Of a stretch of 64,000 bases of DNA, positions 1 through 9,898 are shown one piece after another. This DNA is from Lewinellaceae bacterium (lineage in GTDB: Bacteria; Bacteroidota; Bacteroidia; Chitinophagales; Saprospiraceae). The notes under the pieces were generated by a model. The model ran no database searches and was not told the DNA's origin. It was given only the letters and a program-made list of their open reading frames with translations. The stretch covers positions 1-64,000 of the forward strand of contig JACJYM010000014.1 of assembly GCA_020636155.1 (NCBI GenBank), read 5' to 3'. Positions within the stretch are counted from its first letter, which is position 1; each line of letters opens with the position of its first letter. The position numbers were made by a program, and so were the translations under genes.

Positions 1-60
1 TTGGTAAAAGTTTAAAATTAGATCCTTGTGTAACGAATTAAAAAATTCGACCTAATTATT

Positions 61-92
61 TTTGGTAATCTAATGCAAGTCTATTAGATTTG
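61..92 (+). promoter_or_regulatory. Bacteroidota-type promoter of the 1508-residue protein gene
   Basis: TTTG at 61-64 and TAGATTTG at 85-92 are separated by 20 bases, which matches the Bacteroidota primary sigma consensus (-33 TTTG, -7 TAnnTTTG). The start codon follows about 30 bases later, so the leader would be short. Confidence 0.6.
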
Positions 93-121
93 GAGGATGG
101 TATAACACCTTAATAACTAAA

Positions 122-3100
122 ATGAAAAATATTATTTACATTCTTCCTCTTTCTTTATTGACAATATTATCCTTTGTTGCTGCTAAGACTAATGTGGGAA
201 TCCCGATTAATGATGATTGTTCTGGAGCTATCTTATTAAAACCAGGTGATGTAACAGTCGGCACGACCATAGAAGCTAGTAATTCTGGCCTTATAAACTT
301 TAGTAATTGTTCCGATGCCTTAAATCAGGCTGATGTTTGGTATCGCATTAATACCGAAGATATTTCTAATTGCATTTTAACTATTTCTGATTGGACAGGG
401 AATTACTCATTTGCATCAGAACTCTTTATTGCATCCTCGGCTTGTAACAATTTAACACCACTTTCCCAAAATTTCAATTGCAATGTGAACTCACACAGCT
501 ATTTCGTTTCATCAAATTGTTATAATAACAATGAAATTATATATTTAAAAGTTGGGTCTCTGACAGACGGAGGTGAGTTTACAGTGAAATTAGAAGAGGA
601 TACTGCTACTTGTAACATAGCCGACGAGATTTCTAATATTGGCCTAGAACAAACCATTTATTGCGAACCAACGGATACAAATTTTCTTCAATTCAATACT
701 ATTTGTCATAATTCATGCTTAAAACATGCTTGTCCCGATGAGGAATTTTCACAATGTGGTTTCGACGTTAATCCTACGATATGGTTTAAGCTTATAGTTG
801 ACGCTAACACAAGCCTAATTTCTACAACTATCCATACCGAAGGAACTTGGAATCCGGTTTGGAATATTTATTATTATGATGGAAATAGTTATTTACCATG
901 CGATACACTGTGTAGTAGTGACGTAAATAATCAAGGTTTATTTCAAGTCAAGGCACAATATGATACAAACGGAAATCTTATCCAAGAATATTTTCTTGGG
1001 TTAAGTGGTCAAGGTGAAATTGACAATCCTAATTTCGAAATTTGTGCCTACACCACTGTTGATGGCATCATTTGTCTCGGAAGTTTTGAAACCAATTGTC
1101 AACCAGATCCATCCCTGAACATCTGGGTGGCAAACCGTGAATTCGAGGGCAGCCTTGAAGGCCCATTTTTAATGAATGAGAAAATTCAAGTTTGCGTTAA
1201 TTTCTTTTACGATGCATCAGAAACTGGGGTAGATTGGTTGTCTGGGATTATCCCGAGTTTTAGCAGTGGGTGGAACATGGATGATTTTAACTTTGAAGAA
1301 AATTCTCCAATAGGAAATGGGGCTAAATCTGAGTATTATAATTTTAATGGACCTTGTGCACCCCGTATTCAAGAAAACGTGCCACATCTTTGCACTTATT
1401 ATGATGAAAACGGAATATTACAACTTTGCAATAGCCTATGTGAAGTATGCCCTTGTGAGCCTGGCATGAATGAAGGTGATCTGCTACCCAGTGGCTGGTT
1501 CTGGGTTTCGAATGGAGGCAACACAGATTGTGAAAATGATTGCTCGCCAGGAGAAGGATGGGGAATAGGTGTGACTACAGTTTATGTCGAATTTTGTATG
1601 GATTTACAAGTTGGCACTTTTGAAAACAAAGAAATTTGTAAGGAAAATAAATATCTCCAGTTTTCTTTTCAGACGTTTTCTGATGGTGTGGCAGGATGTT
1701 GGGAGGATCCAGTCGGCGAGTGTTTAGTAGATTTAAAACAAGTGGGTCCAATATGGGAAATCGCCTGTAATTCAGTGCTTTACGGCGATATAATCACCGA
1801 TGATAATGAAAATTGTGAATATGACGAAAATGAAAATAGTCCAAATAAAAACTGGGTCATCGTAGGAACTTCTTCTATCGATACAGCTTATGCGATATCT
1901 GATGTAAATGGATATTATGGATTGGCCATTGATCCATCAATTTATGATTTAACAGTTTATCCTAGCTTTTCAAATTTCTCAGTTTGTAATAATGCTGATT
2001 TAATAGGTATTGACATGAGTGCGGAGTCTGTATTAAGACAAGATATTATTGCTAATAACTTATTTTCGTGCCCTTATCCTTCAGTAAAAATGACGACAAC
2101 TTTCTTGAGAGCCAATATCTGGAATAATATTCCTCTCACTATTTGTAATAATGGAGGGCTAACTCTTGACTCTATAAATTTGGAACTTTATTACCCTAAC
2201 TGTGACGTTTATTTGAGTGAATTTCAATCAGATACACTTTTCCAGTCATATAATATTCAAATAGATACAACCTTGGAACCAGGACAGTGTATGAATATTG
2301 TTTCAAATGCATTTCCCAAAAACACTATTTTGGGAGAAACTTTATGTTTGGAAGCTCACATTAATAAAGAAAATAGTTGCGAATCGGAGCTTCTACAAAA
2401 TTCGAGTTTTATAGAAATAGATGGCATCTGTGAAGGGGATTCCGTTTCCTTTACCCTCACTAATATAGGTGGTCACAATATGGATAATTCGTCAGGATAC
2501 TCAATCTTTAAAAATGATCAATTTTTAGAATATGGTAATTTCAAATTAAATTCTGATAATTCAAAGACGTTTAAGTATTATGCTGACGGAAGTATCTATA
2601 CGGTCTTATGCGAACAAGATTCCGTATTGTTTCAAAATTCTGTCGTATCGAAAAGCATCTATGGATGTGCTGACTTTGGACAACAGGCAGACTATTCCTA
2701 TCAAAACCCTTTCTCTCAAAATGATTTGTTAGAGTCGAATGATATAGATTGTGTCATACTAAGAAACTCCTTTGATCCCAACGAAAAATTGACAAGTCCC
2801 ACAGGTTATTCTGACAAGCACATTGTAAATCAAAATAGCCAGATTGAATATATCATTACCTTTGAAAACATAGGCAACGATGTCGCATATGTTGTAAGGG
2901 TTGAAGATTTGATATCAGAAGATCTTGATTTAGCCACCTTACAAATTGTGGATGCCAGTCATGATTATTCGATTCGAATCGAGGGTAGAACCCTTAAATT
3001 TAGTTTTTACGGCATCAACTTACCTCCGACTTCTGAAGACCCACAAAACTCTCATGGCTATGTGAAAATAAAAATTAGTCCGCGAAAAAATTTGCCAATT

Positions 3101-4648
3101 GAATCAGTTGTTTACAATGAAGCGAAAATATTTTTCGATTTAAATGAGCCCATTGTAACGAATCAAACGTATGTTCAGTTTGGAGATCATTGCTTGAACC
3201 GGCTGTTTATTCCAATTCCGCTGGATGAAAAATTTGAAGACCAATATGTATGTTCTGAAGATTTTCCTCTTAATATAATTTCTCTTGAAGACCCTAATGG
3301 AGACAATACGATTGGTTGGCAGGGTGACAATATTTCGGTAAAAGATCCCAATGGATATCTCGCGATACAGAATGTAACCAATCAATATGGTTGTACTTAT
3401 ACTCAAGAGATAAAAATATATGAAATCCTACCGTCTGAACAAGACATTAAGGTTATTCTATGTGAGCCAAGCACACTAGAATTTAATATCAATGGGACGA
3501 CCAAAGAAATAATGGTGGATCAAGACTTAAAGGATTTTAATATTGTTTTTGATAATGCCAGTGTTGATGGTTGTGATTCTATCATTAATTTAACAGCAAG
3601 TATCATTCAAATACTTGAAATTGATTTGTCCAAAGAAACCTGTTCTTCGAATTCCGTAGTTCTAAAGGTGAATAATATTCTAAACTCATTAAACATTCCG
3701 ACTGACGCAGAGTCCATTTTATGGTACAAAAATGGCACTGAAATAGGTGCAGGTTATGAACTGAATATTACCGAGACCGGTAATTATGATTGCTACCTTT
3801 CGATAAAAACGGACAATAATGAATGCTTAAAATTAATGGGCACAGTCACTGTCGATCAAGAAGATTTTTATTATTTATACCCAGAGATTGAAGGTCAAGA
3901 ATACTTCTGTTTTTCTGAAAATCAAAACGAATTAAACTTTAGCAGTACATTTATTAACGATAACGCAAATAATCTTTATCATTGGATGGTATTGAGCGGT
4001 GTGGAAGAAATCGTATCACAAAACAACAGTCATATATCGATATTGCCTGATTATCAAAACAATATCGAATTATGCTTGACTGTCGAAACTGATTGTGGTG
4101 TATCGGATGAAAAATGTAAAATCATCATACTCGAATCATATCCTCAATTGGAAGAGAAATATTTTTTGGCCACATCAGATAACTTATCCTTTCAACTTAT
4201 TGAAAATTATGAAATTTCCAATGTATCTAACTACACCGTTAAATTATTAAAAAGTCCGAGTTTCGGACAAGTCGCATTAAGTGCTTCGGGTAGTATGACA
4301 TACTCTCCATTTGTTTTTATTAGTGATTTTGTCGATACAATTAAATATCAAGTATGTAATGAAAAATGTCCAAACCTATGTGATGAATCAATAGCTATCA
4401 TTTCATTTGATAGTCAGACAGTTGATACCGAAGAAATATTTAAAGATTTAAGTTTGGAAAAACTCTTAAAATATGAACCCTGTGGAATTACACTATTCAA
4501 CACGATGGGTCAAGAAATTTATAATGGAATTGATTGTAACAGATTTTTGCATCTACTAAATTCGAATGAATTGGTATCGGGAGTTTATTTTTATCAATTA
4601 GTACTCCGAGAAGATAAAATTTTTCATGGCAGTTTTATAAAAATGTAG
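122..4648 (+). CDS. Large Cys-rich secreted protein with DUF7619-like domain and T9SS sorting domain
   Basis: A 1508-residue protein with an N-terminal signal peptide (basic start, then a hydrophobic stretch to about residue 21). Visible regions in order: two Cys-containing beta-sandwich-like segments starting with an NDDC motif (about 27-165 and 165-320, the type often seen in Bacteroidota secreted proteins); a Cys-rich middle; an SdrD_B or carboxypeptidase-regulatory-like segment with a GD-x6-D-x2-C-x2-D pattern (about 552-635); a DUF7619-like domain (about 880-1017) that begins with SFDPNEK and ends in KIFFDLNEPIVTNQ; Ig-like segments; and a type A T9SS C-terminal sorting domain (about 1450-1508, with NTMGQEIYNG and SGVYFYQL). 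It is therefore inferred to be secreted through the outer membrane and anchored or released at the surface. No catalytic motif is visible. It stands alone, convergent with the downstream methyltransferase. An adhesin or matrix role is only a guess. Confidence 0.85.
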   Translation: MKNIIYILPLSLLTILSFVAAKTNVGIPINDDCSGAILLKPGDVTVGTTIEASNSGLINFSNCSDALNQADVWYRINTEDISNCILTISDWTGNYSFASELFIASSACNNLTPLSQNFNCNVNSHSYFVSSNCYNNNEIIYLKVGSLTDGGEFTVKLEEDTATCNIADEISNIGLEQTIYCEPTDTNFLQFNTICHNSCLKHACPDEEFSQCGFDVNPTIWFKLIVDANTSLISTTIHTEGTWNPVWNIYYYDGNSYLPCDTLCSSDVNNQGLFQVKAQYDTNGNLIQEYFLGLSGQGEIDNPNFEICAYTTVDGIICLGSFETNCQPDPSLNIWVANREFEGSLEGPFLMNEKIQVCVNFFYDASETGVDWLSGIIPSFSSGWNMDDFNFEENSPIGNGAKSEYYNFNGPCAPRIQENVPHLCTYYDENGILQLCNSLCEVCPCEPGMNEGDLLPSGWFWVSNGGNTDCENDCSPGEGWGIGVTTVYVEFCMDLQVGTFENKEICKENKYLQFSFQTFSDGVAGCWEDPVGECLVDLKQVGPIWEIACNSVLYGDIITDDNENCEYDENENSPNKNWVIVGTSSIDTAYAISDVNGYYGLAIDPSIYDLTVYPSFSNFSVCNNADLIGIDMSAESVLRQDIIANNLFSCPYPSVKMTTTFLRANIWNNIPLTICNNGGLTLDSINLELYYPNCDVYLSEFQSDTLFQSYNIQIDTTLEPGQCMNIVSNAFPKNTILGETLCLEAHINKENSCESELLQNSSFIEIDGICEGDSVSFTLTNIGGHNMDNSSGYSIFKNDQFLEYGNFKLNSDNSKTFKYYADGSIYTVLCEQDSVLFQNSVVSKSIYGCADFGQQADYSYQNPFSQNDLLESNDIDCVILRNSFDPNEKLTSPTGYSDKHIVNQNSQIEYIITFENIGNDVAYVVRVEDLISEDLDLATLQIVDASHDYSIRIEGRTLKFSFYGINLPPTSEDPQNSHGYVKIKISPRKNLPIESVVYNEAKIFFDLNEPIVTNQTYVQFGDHCLNRLFIPIPLDEKFEDQYVCSEDFPLNIISLEDPNGDNTIGWQGDNISVKDPNGYLAIQNVTNQYGCTYTQEIKIYEILPSEQDIKVILCEPSTLEFNINGTTKEIMVDQDLKDFNIVFDNASVDGCDSIINLTASIIQILEIDLSKETCSSNSVVLKVNNILNSLNIPTDAESILWYKNGTEIGAGYELNITETGNYDCYLSIKTDNNECLKLMGTVTVDQEDFYYLYPEIEGQEYFCFSENQNELNFSSTFINDNANNLYHWMVLSGVEEIVSQNNSHISILPDYQNNIELCLTVETDCGVSDEKCKIIILESYPQLEEKYFLATSDNLSFQLIENYEISNVSNYTVKLLKSPSFGQVALSASGSMTYSPFVFISDFVDTIKYQVCNEKCPNLCDESIAIISFDSQTVDTEEIFKDLSLEKLLKYEPCGITLFNTMGQEIYNGIDCNRFLHLLNSNELVSGVYFYQLVLREDKIFHGSFIKM

Positions 4649-4678
4649 AAAAGGAAAATTCGTGTATCGATTTACTTA

Positions 4679-5824
4679 TTAACTTTTTATCGATTTCAGC
4701 AAGCTCTCCAACTCATGCTCCTTTACACCCAATAGTTGCTTTAAGGAGTCTATTTGATGTAAGGCTTTCTTATTGCCTTGCCCCTTGACGGCGGTTATCA
4801 TGATGTTTTTTCCGGTGTGTTCTGAGGAGATAAACTCGAAAACCTTAACATCATACCCTCGACTCTCGAGCAATAATGCTCTGATGGCATCCGTGGCCAT
4901 TTCTGCCACTCTTTCCTGAAAAATACCATGCTTGAGCATGGGTCTGAGCTCCTCCGTTACCGTCATGTCTCGTCTGACTTGCTTTTGACAACAAGGCGCT
5001 ACAACAATATATTTTGCATCTGCCGCTATCCCTTTGGCAATAGCCATATCAGTGGCCGTATCACAGGCATGTAGAGCGATAACCATATCGACATCTTCCA
5101 AAACGACATTTTGAATATCTTTGGTTTCAAAAGTTAGTTGGTCGTAACCCACAGTTCGTGCCACTTCGTTCGATGTATTGACGATGTCTTCTCTGATTTC
5201 ATATCCCGTCAATTCACATTGGACTCCCTCACTTGTCAAGTAATCATACAGCGCAAAACTCAGATATCCCTTACCACAACCCATGTCCGCCACTTTAAGG
5301 CTCTTTGTTGACGAATCTATCATTTTGGATAGCAATTCGACGTATTTATTGATTTGTCTAAACTTCTTCTGCGTATGATTAAATACATTGCCGGATTCGC
5401 TACTAATACCTAGAAGTGCTAGATACTTTCGATCAGGTCGAATGAGATAATTTTTCTTTCTGTCATGAGAGTCACGAGGGTCAATTTTTGTCGCGGTTTT
5501 ACTGGGAATGATTTTAAAATTTTTCTTATTCTGTAGAATTTGAAAATCTCCCTCGACAGATTGAAAAAGGGCATTGTACATGATTTCATTTACGATATTA
5601 TCAACGACTCCAACAATCTCATTTTTATCGATATTTCTGACTTCATCCTTCGTAGCATAAGTATATCGCATTTGATACTTTATTTCCCCATCAGACAAAT
5701 AAGGGTCAATATTGATTTTTTTAAGTTCTCCATTATTTCGAGGTTTCGAAAAACTCATTTTAATGGATATTCCAGCTTCTAATACTTCCTTAAGTTTTGC
5801 TAATAAATCTTGTAGTGTTTTCAT
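4679..5824 (-). CDS. Class I SAM-dependent methyltransferase, METTL25-like
   Basis: A 381-residue cytosolic protein. The Rossmann SAM-binding motif DMGCGKGYLSF lies at about residues 179-189, and the downstream motifs ALHACD (about 251-256) and APCCQKQ (about 276-282) match the methyltransferase-25/RRNAD1-like family. The N-terminal 140 residues form a separate domain without an obvious name. Substrate is unknown; homologues are often annotated simply as methyltransferases and an RNA substrate is plausible. The start at 5824 gives a normal N terminus (MKTLQDLLAKL). It lies downstream of rplY on the same strand, separated by the rplY terminator, and converges with the secreted-protein gene to its left. 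Fold is well supported; function is not. Confidence 0.8.
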   Translation of the reverse strand: MKTLQDLLAKLKEVLEAGISIKMSFSKPRNNGELKKINIDPYLSDGEIKYQMRYTYATKDEVRNIDKNEIVGVVDNIVNEIMYNALFQSVEGDFQILQNKKNFKIIPSKTATKIDPRDSHDRKKNYLIRPDRKYLALLGISSESGNVFNHTQKKFRQINKYVELLSKMIDSSTKSLKVADMGCGKGYLSFALYDYLTSEGVQCELTGYEIREDIVNTSNEVARTVGYDQLTFETKDIQNVVLEDVDMVIALHACDTATDMAIAKGIAADAKYIVVAPCCQKQVRRDMTVTEELRPMLKHGIFQERVAEMATDAIRALLLESRGYDVKVFEFISSEHTGKNIMITAVKGQGNKKALHQIDSLKQLLGVKEHELESLLKSIKS

Positions 5825-5890
5825 TGTAAATCCATATTAAACAAAGAGAGAATAAATACCAAATTAATGATCCGTAAAGAAATAAAGTAC

Positions 5891-5924
5891 CAAAAATAAA
5901 AAAGCCACTGAAAGTTTCAGTGGC
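5891..5924 (-). terminator. Intrinsic terminator of rplY
   Basis: A perfect inverted repeat, GCCACTGAAA / TTTCAGTGGC at 5904-5924, is followed on the minus strand by a T-rich run (5891-5903). It sits just after the rplY stop codon. Confidence 0.8.
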
Positions 5925-5952
5925 CATAGGTTTAGGTATAAATTTATTACCC

Positions 5953-6558
5953 TTATTTCTTTTTTCCACCTGCAGCCTTGGCTTCGGCAGCTGCGGCACT
6001 CTTTAGAGCTCTTGGAATTTCGATAACGGCAACAGGAATTGCGCTATTTACCATTATTTCTACTCCTTCTGGCACCTCGATATCTCTAACTCTGATTGAT
6101 TGTCCTAAGTCCAATTTAGAAATATCCAAAAACAATTCGTCTGTTAATTTCTCAGGTGTAGTTTTAACAATTACAGTCCTCATAGATTGAACAAGTTTAC
6201 CACCCGCTTTCACGCCAGGAGAAACTCCCTTAAATTTAAGCGGAACATTAACCTTGATCGGTGTTTTATCCATAATTCTTAAGAAATCTATGTGTACAAT
6301 TTCGTCAGTCACAGGATGAAATTGAATGTCCTTAAGAATACATCTTTGATTAGTACCATCAACAGAAACTTCTGCCAATTTTAAATCCGGAGTATAAACC
6401 AAATTTTTTAACTGCTTAGCAGGAACACTACAATGCACTACATCGTTTCCTCCATAGATTACCGCTGGAACATCCCCAGCTTGTCTAATTCTTTTTGCAG
6501 AGGCAGAGCCTAAGTCCGTTCTTTTATTCGCTTCTATTGATACTTTCTGAATTGACAT
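5953..6558 (-). CDS. rplY: 50S ribosomal protein L25, CTC/TL5 form
   Basis: A 201-residue L25 of the long (general stress protein CTC / TL5) form, which binds 5S rRNA in the central protuberance of the large subunit. The N-terminal L25 domain (about 1-92) contains RIRQAGDVPAVIYGG and the HIDFLRI strand, and the C-terminal beta domain (about 95-185) contains KFKGVSPGVKAGG. The last 20 residues are an Ala/Lys-rich tail (SAAAAEAKAAGGKKK), common in this phylum. It is monocistronic as far as can be seen: it has its own promoter at 6617-6624 and terminator at 5904-5924, and lon is divergent. Start chosen at MSIQKVSIEANKR, which aligns with the family N terminus. Confidence 0.95.
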   Translation of the reverse strand: MSIQKVSIEANKRTDLGSASAKRIRQAGDVPAVIYGGNDVVHCSVPAKQLKNLVYTPDLKLAEVSVDGTNQRCILKDIQFHPVTDEIVHIDFLRIMDKTPIKVNVPLKFKGVSPGVKAGGKLVQSMRTVIVKTTPEKLTDELFLDISKLDLGQSIRVRDIEVPEGVEIMVNSAIPVAVIEIPRALKSAAAAEAKAAGGKKK

Positions 6559-6882
6559 AACCGTTTGTTTTACAATTTCTTTTATCTTTCTTCTTCGATT
6601 TTTTCGAAAAGGACTGCAAAGATAATCATTTATACCAAAATTACTATAAATTAAGAATAATTTTACGATTTTATAGGAATGTTAATGCTCTTCTAGGATA
6701 AAATAATTTCTGTTTCCTCTACGAAATATTCAAATACTGACTTTTTGTCAATCAATTTGTGGATTTATTTCCATTTTCTAGATATTATGTCATAATTAAT
6801 ACGATGGTACGTGATTTGACTACTATTATTTGCACTATTGTTCAACAGCAATGGTCACAATTACTTTCTAAAAAATTAATAC
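6559..6882. other. Divergent intergenic region between rplY and lon
   Basis: A 324-base AT-rich region. It holds the minus-strand rplY promoter (6617-6624). On the lon side there is only an imperfect -7-like TATTATTTG near 6824-6832, with one extra base compared with TAnnTTTG. No repeat, RNA gene or small coding region stands out. Lon is heat-inducible in many bacteria, but I see no recognisable CIRCE or other operator here. Confidence 0.5.
6617..6624 (-). promoter_or_regulatory. -7 promoter element of rplY
   Basis: The minus strand reads TATCTTTG followed by CAGTCCTTTTCG, a perfect TAnnTTTG. I see no -33 TTTG at the expected spacing. The start-site sequence resembles those of rpsT, rpmE, infA and rpsF. 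The leader to the L25 start codon is about 55 bases. Confidence 0.6.
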
Positions 6883-9294
6883 ATGTTTGAAAATATAAAA
6901 GTAGAAATGCAGAGACGTGATGAAGGAGAAATGATACCTATGTTTTCAGTAGGTGATGACGAATTGCACTTTGATGACGACTATGGAAATGAATTACCAA
7001 TTCTAGCCTTAAAAAATACCGTACTTTTTCCTGGGGTCGTCATCCCAATTACCGTCGGACGAGATAAATCCTTAAAAGCCTTGAAGGTTGCAGAAAAAGG
7101 CAATAAATACTTAGGTGTTTTGACACAAAAAGATACATCTATAGAAGATCCTGACATCAAAGATTTATACTCAAGTGGAACGATTGCAAGGATAATCAAG
7201 GTGTTGAAAATGCCTGACAATAGCATTACCGCCATATTACAAGGTAGAAGTCGATTTAAAGTAGATTCTACGATACAGGATGAACCATACTTGAAAGCTT
7301 CTTTTTCAATACTTCAAGAAGAAGATTTGAAAAAAGACATCGAGTTCAATGCGACGATAAGTTCTATTAAAGACACGGCTAAACGCATCATTGAGCTGTC
7401 ACCACAATTGCCTCCTGAAGCTAATTTAATGCTACAAAATATAAAAAGCAATGGCTTTCTACTTAATTTTATAAGCAGCAATGTCAATATCCCAACAGCT
7501 AAAAAACAGGAACTCTTGGAAATGGAAAATATTAAAAATAAAGCCAATAGAGTTCTTGAAATCATCAATGCAGAACTTCAATTATTAGAAGTTAAGGAGC
7601 AAATAGAATCAAAGGTTCGCGGAGACATCGAAAAACAACAAAAAGAATATTTCCTCAACCAACAACTCAAAACCATACAAGAAGAATTGGGCGGAAATCC
7701 TCAAGAAGAGGAGTTAAACGAACTGGCAAAACGGGCGGATAAAATGAAGTGGCCTGTAGAAGTAAAAAAAGCCTTTGACAAGGAAATTCATAAAGCGAGA
7801 AGGATAAATCCTCAAATAGCGGAATACAGTGTCACACTTAACTATCTCGAAACACTTTTGGATCTACCATGGGAAAAATATACTAAAGACAACTTTGACC
7901 TGAAAAAAGTAAAGGCAATCTTGGATGAGGATCATTATGGTCTTGAAGATATCAAAAAGAGAATATTAGAACATCTGGCAGTCTTAAAGTTAAAAGGGGA
8001 CATGAAGGCACCTATCTTATGCCTGGTTGGTCCTCCCGGTGTGGGAAAAACATCTTTGGGAAAATCAATTGCCAAAGCTCTAAAAAGACATTTTGTACGA
8101 ATGTCACTTGGAGGGTTGCATGATGAAAGTGAAATCAGAGGTCATAGGAAAACGTATATTGGAGCCATGCCAGGACGAATTATTCAATCTATCAAAAAGG
8201 CAAAAAGCTCTAATCCTGTTTTTATTTTAGACGAAATTGATAAATTGGGTAAAGATTTTAGAGGGGATCCATCTTCAGCACTACTTGAAGTTTTAGATCC
8301 CGAACAAAACAGTGCCTTTTATGATAATTATTTGGAACTAGAGTACGACCTTTCAAAAGTATTGTTCATAGCCACAGCCAACAATTTGAGTTCAATACAG
8401 CCCGCATTACTAGACCGTATGGAAATCATCGAGATTGCCGGGTACTCTAATGAAGAGAAAATTGAAATCGCAAAGCGACATTTAGTCCCTAAACAAAAAC
8501 AAGAACACGGACTCGGAGCAAAAGACGTGAAATTGACCGATGAGGTAATCGCAGACATTATTTCACAATATACTAGAGAAGCAGGTGTGAGGACTTTGGA
8601 TAGAGAAATAGCTGGAGTTATGCGGAGTACAGCAAGAAAGAAGGCTATGGACGAAAAATATTCAAAAACCATCAAAAGCACGGAACTCAATGAATTGCTA
8701 GGCCCAATAAAGTACACAAATGAACTATATATTAAAGTAGACGTACCAGGTGTAGCCGTTGGTCTGGCTTGGACAAGAGTAGGTGGTGACATTTTGTTTA
8801 TCGAAGCGAGCAAATCACCCGGCAAGGGCAAACTTACATTGACTGGGAATCTAGGAGATGTCATGAAGGAATCGGCCACGACAGCTCTAAGTTTTATCAA
8901 GGCCAATGCCACAGCACTCAACATAGAGCAAGAAGTTTTTGAAAAAACAGATTTACACATTCACGTTCCAGAGGGTGCCATTCCAAAAGATGGTCCATCG
9001 GCTGGTGTAACCATGCTTACTGCACTCTGCTCTTCACTCATGAATAAGCCTGTAAAATCAGGACTTGCCATGACTGGCGAAATTACCCTTAGGGGGAAAG
9101 TATTGCCCGTTGGAGGTATTAAAGAAAAAGTTTTGGCAGCAAAAAGAGCAGGAATTACAGATATATTATTGTGTACCGAAAATAAGCGTCACGTTGATCA
9201 AATCAACAAGGAATATATAAAAGATATCAATTTTATATTCGTCGACAAAATGAGTCAAGTCCTTGAGCATGCTCTTGGATTCGTAGGATTTTAA
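6883..9294 (+). CDS. lon: ATP-dependent Lon protease
   Basis: An 803-residue, full-length LonA, the cytosolic AAA+ serine protease that degrades misfolded and regulatory proteins. Order of domains: a 30-residue extension; the N-terminal LON substrate-binding domain (about 38-235, starting PILALKNTVLFPG); a coiled-coil linker (about 235-340); the AAA+ module with Walker A GPPGVGKTS (about 384-392) and Walker B VFILDEIDK (about 446-454); and the C-terminal protease domain with catalytic Ser in PKDGPSAGV (about 706) and Lys in GGIKEKVLAAK (about 748). Both catalytic residues are present, so it should be active. It is a single-gene unit between divergent rplY and convergent bcp. The start at MFENIKVEMQRRDEGE gives a usual Bacteroidota-style acidic N terminus. 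Confidence 0.97.
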   Translation: MFENIKVEMQRRDEGEMIPMFSVGDDELHFDDDYGNELPILALKNTVLFPGVVIPITVGRDKSLKALKVAEKGNKYLGVLTQKDTSIEDPDIKDLYSSGTIARIIKVLKMPDNSITAILQGRSRFKVDSTIQDEPYLKASFSILQEEDLKKDIEFNATISSIKDTAKRIIELSPQLPPEANLMLQNIKSNGFLLNFISSNVNIPTAKKQELLEMENIKNKANRVLEIINAELQLLEVKEQIESKVRGDIEKQQKEYFLNQQLKTIQEELGGNPQEEELNELAKRADKMKWPVEVKKAFDKEIHKARRINPQIAEYSVTLNYLETLLDLPWEKYTKDNFDLKKVKAILDEDHYGLEDIKKRILEHLAVLKLKGDMKAPILCLVGPPGVGKTSLGKSIAKALKRHFVRMSLGGLHDESEIRGHRKTYIGAMPGRIIQSIKKAKSSNPVFILDEIDKLGKDFRGDPSSALLEVLDPEQNSAFYDNYLELEYDLSKVLFIATANNLSSIQPALLDRMEIIEIAGYSNEEKIEIAKRHLVPKQKQEHGLGAKDVKLTDEVIADIISQYTREAGVRTLDREIAGVMRSTARKKAMDEKYSKTIKSTELNELLGPIKYTNELYIKVDVPGVAVGLAWTRVGGDILFIEASKSPGKGKLTLTGNLGDVMKESATTALSFIKANATALNIEQEVFEKTDLHIHVPEGAIPKDGPSAGVTMLTALCSSLMNKPVKSGLAMTGEITLRGKVLPVGGIKEKVLAAKRAGITDILLCTENKRHVDQINKEYIKDINFIFVDKMSQVLEHALGFVGF

Positions 9295-9314
9295 ATAAAC
9301 TTCCTCTAATGAAA

Positions 9315-9773
9315 CTATATGCCTAGCAATTCACGTAATTGTTGGGCATGTACTTTTGTTTTCACCTTATCGATGACATGAGTTATCAAGAGATTTTCGT
9401 CGGTAACAAATGTTGTCCTAAGTAATCCTTCGTAGCTCTTGCCCATAAATTTCTTTGGACCCCACACCCCGAAAACATTAATCATAGAGTGTTCGGGGTC
9501 TGAAAGTAATTCATATTGGAATCCAAATTTCTTAATAAAAGACTGGTGCTTTTCTACTGGGTCAGGACTGATTCCATACACTTTATATCCATGATCCTTG
9601 AATACCTCATAGGAATCTCTAACAGAACATGCGGCCGCAGTGCATCCCGGGGTATTGTCCTTTGGATAAAAAATAAGAATGTTTTTATTTCCTTTGAGAT
9701 CCATAGCGGTAAAATCATTATTGCCGCTTGTTTTTACATCAAAATTCCCAATTAGATCTCCTGTCTTCAACAT
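9315..9773 (-). CDS. bcp: Thioredoxin-dependent peroxiredoxin, Bcp/PrxQ type
   Basis: A 152-residue AhpC/TSA-family protein that reduces hydrogen peroxide and alkyl hydroperoxides using thioredoxin. The peroxidatic Cys is Cys44 in TPGCTAAAC, and the resolving Cys49, five residues later, marks the atypical two-Cys BCP subgroup. Length and the absence of a signal peptide fit a cytosolic enzyme. It is transcribed toward lon (20-base convergent gap) and lies downstream of the giant surface-protein gene but behind its terminator, so it should have its own promoter, which I could not identify. Confidence 0.93.
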   Translation of the reverse strand: MLKTGDLIGNFDVKTSGNNDFTAMDLKGNKNILIFYPKDNTPGCTAAACSVRDSYEVFKDHGYKVYGISPDPVEKHQSFIKKFGFQYELLSDPEHSMINVFGVWGPKKFMGKSYEGLLRTTFVTDENLLITHVIDKVKTKVHAQQLRELLGI

Positions 9774-9840
9774 ATTTTAAAGTTTTCTATTAAAGGATTT
9801 TATGGTGAAAATGTTTACACTTAACGGATCAAATAACTTA

Positions 9841-9874
9841 AAACAAAAAAGGCCGCCCCTTAACAGGACGACCT
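9841..9874 (-). terminator. Intrinsic terminator of the giant surface-protein gene
   Basis: On the minus strand AGGTCGTCCT (9865-9874) pairs with GGGGCGGCCT (9850-9859), with some G-U pairs, and is followed by TTTTTTGTTT. It lies 25 bases past the stop codon of the giant gene. Confidence 0.75.
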
Positions 9875-9898
9875 TTCATTTCATAACTACCTTAAATC

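Noticed and set aside
8328..8960. 210-codon minus-strand frame inside lon
   Set aside because: It is the antisense of the highly conserved Lon AAA+ and protease domains.
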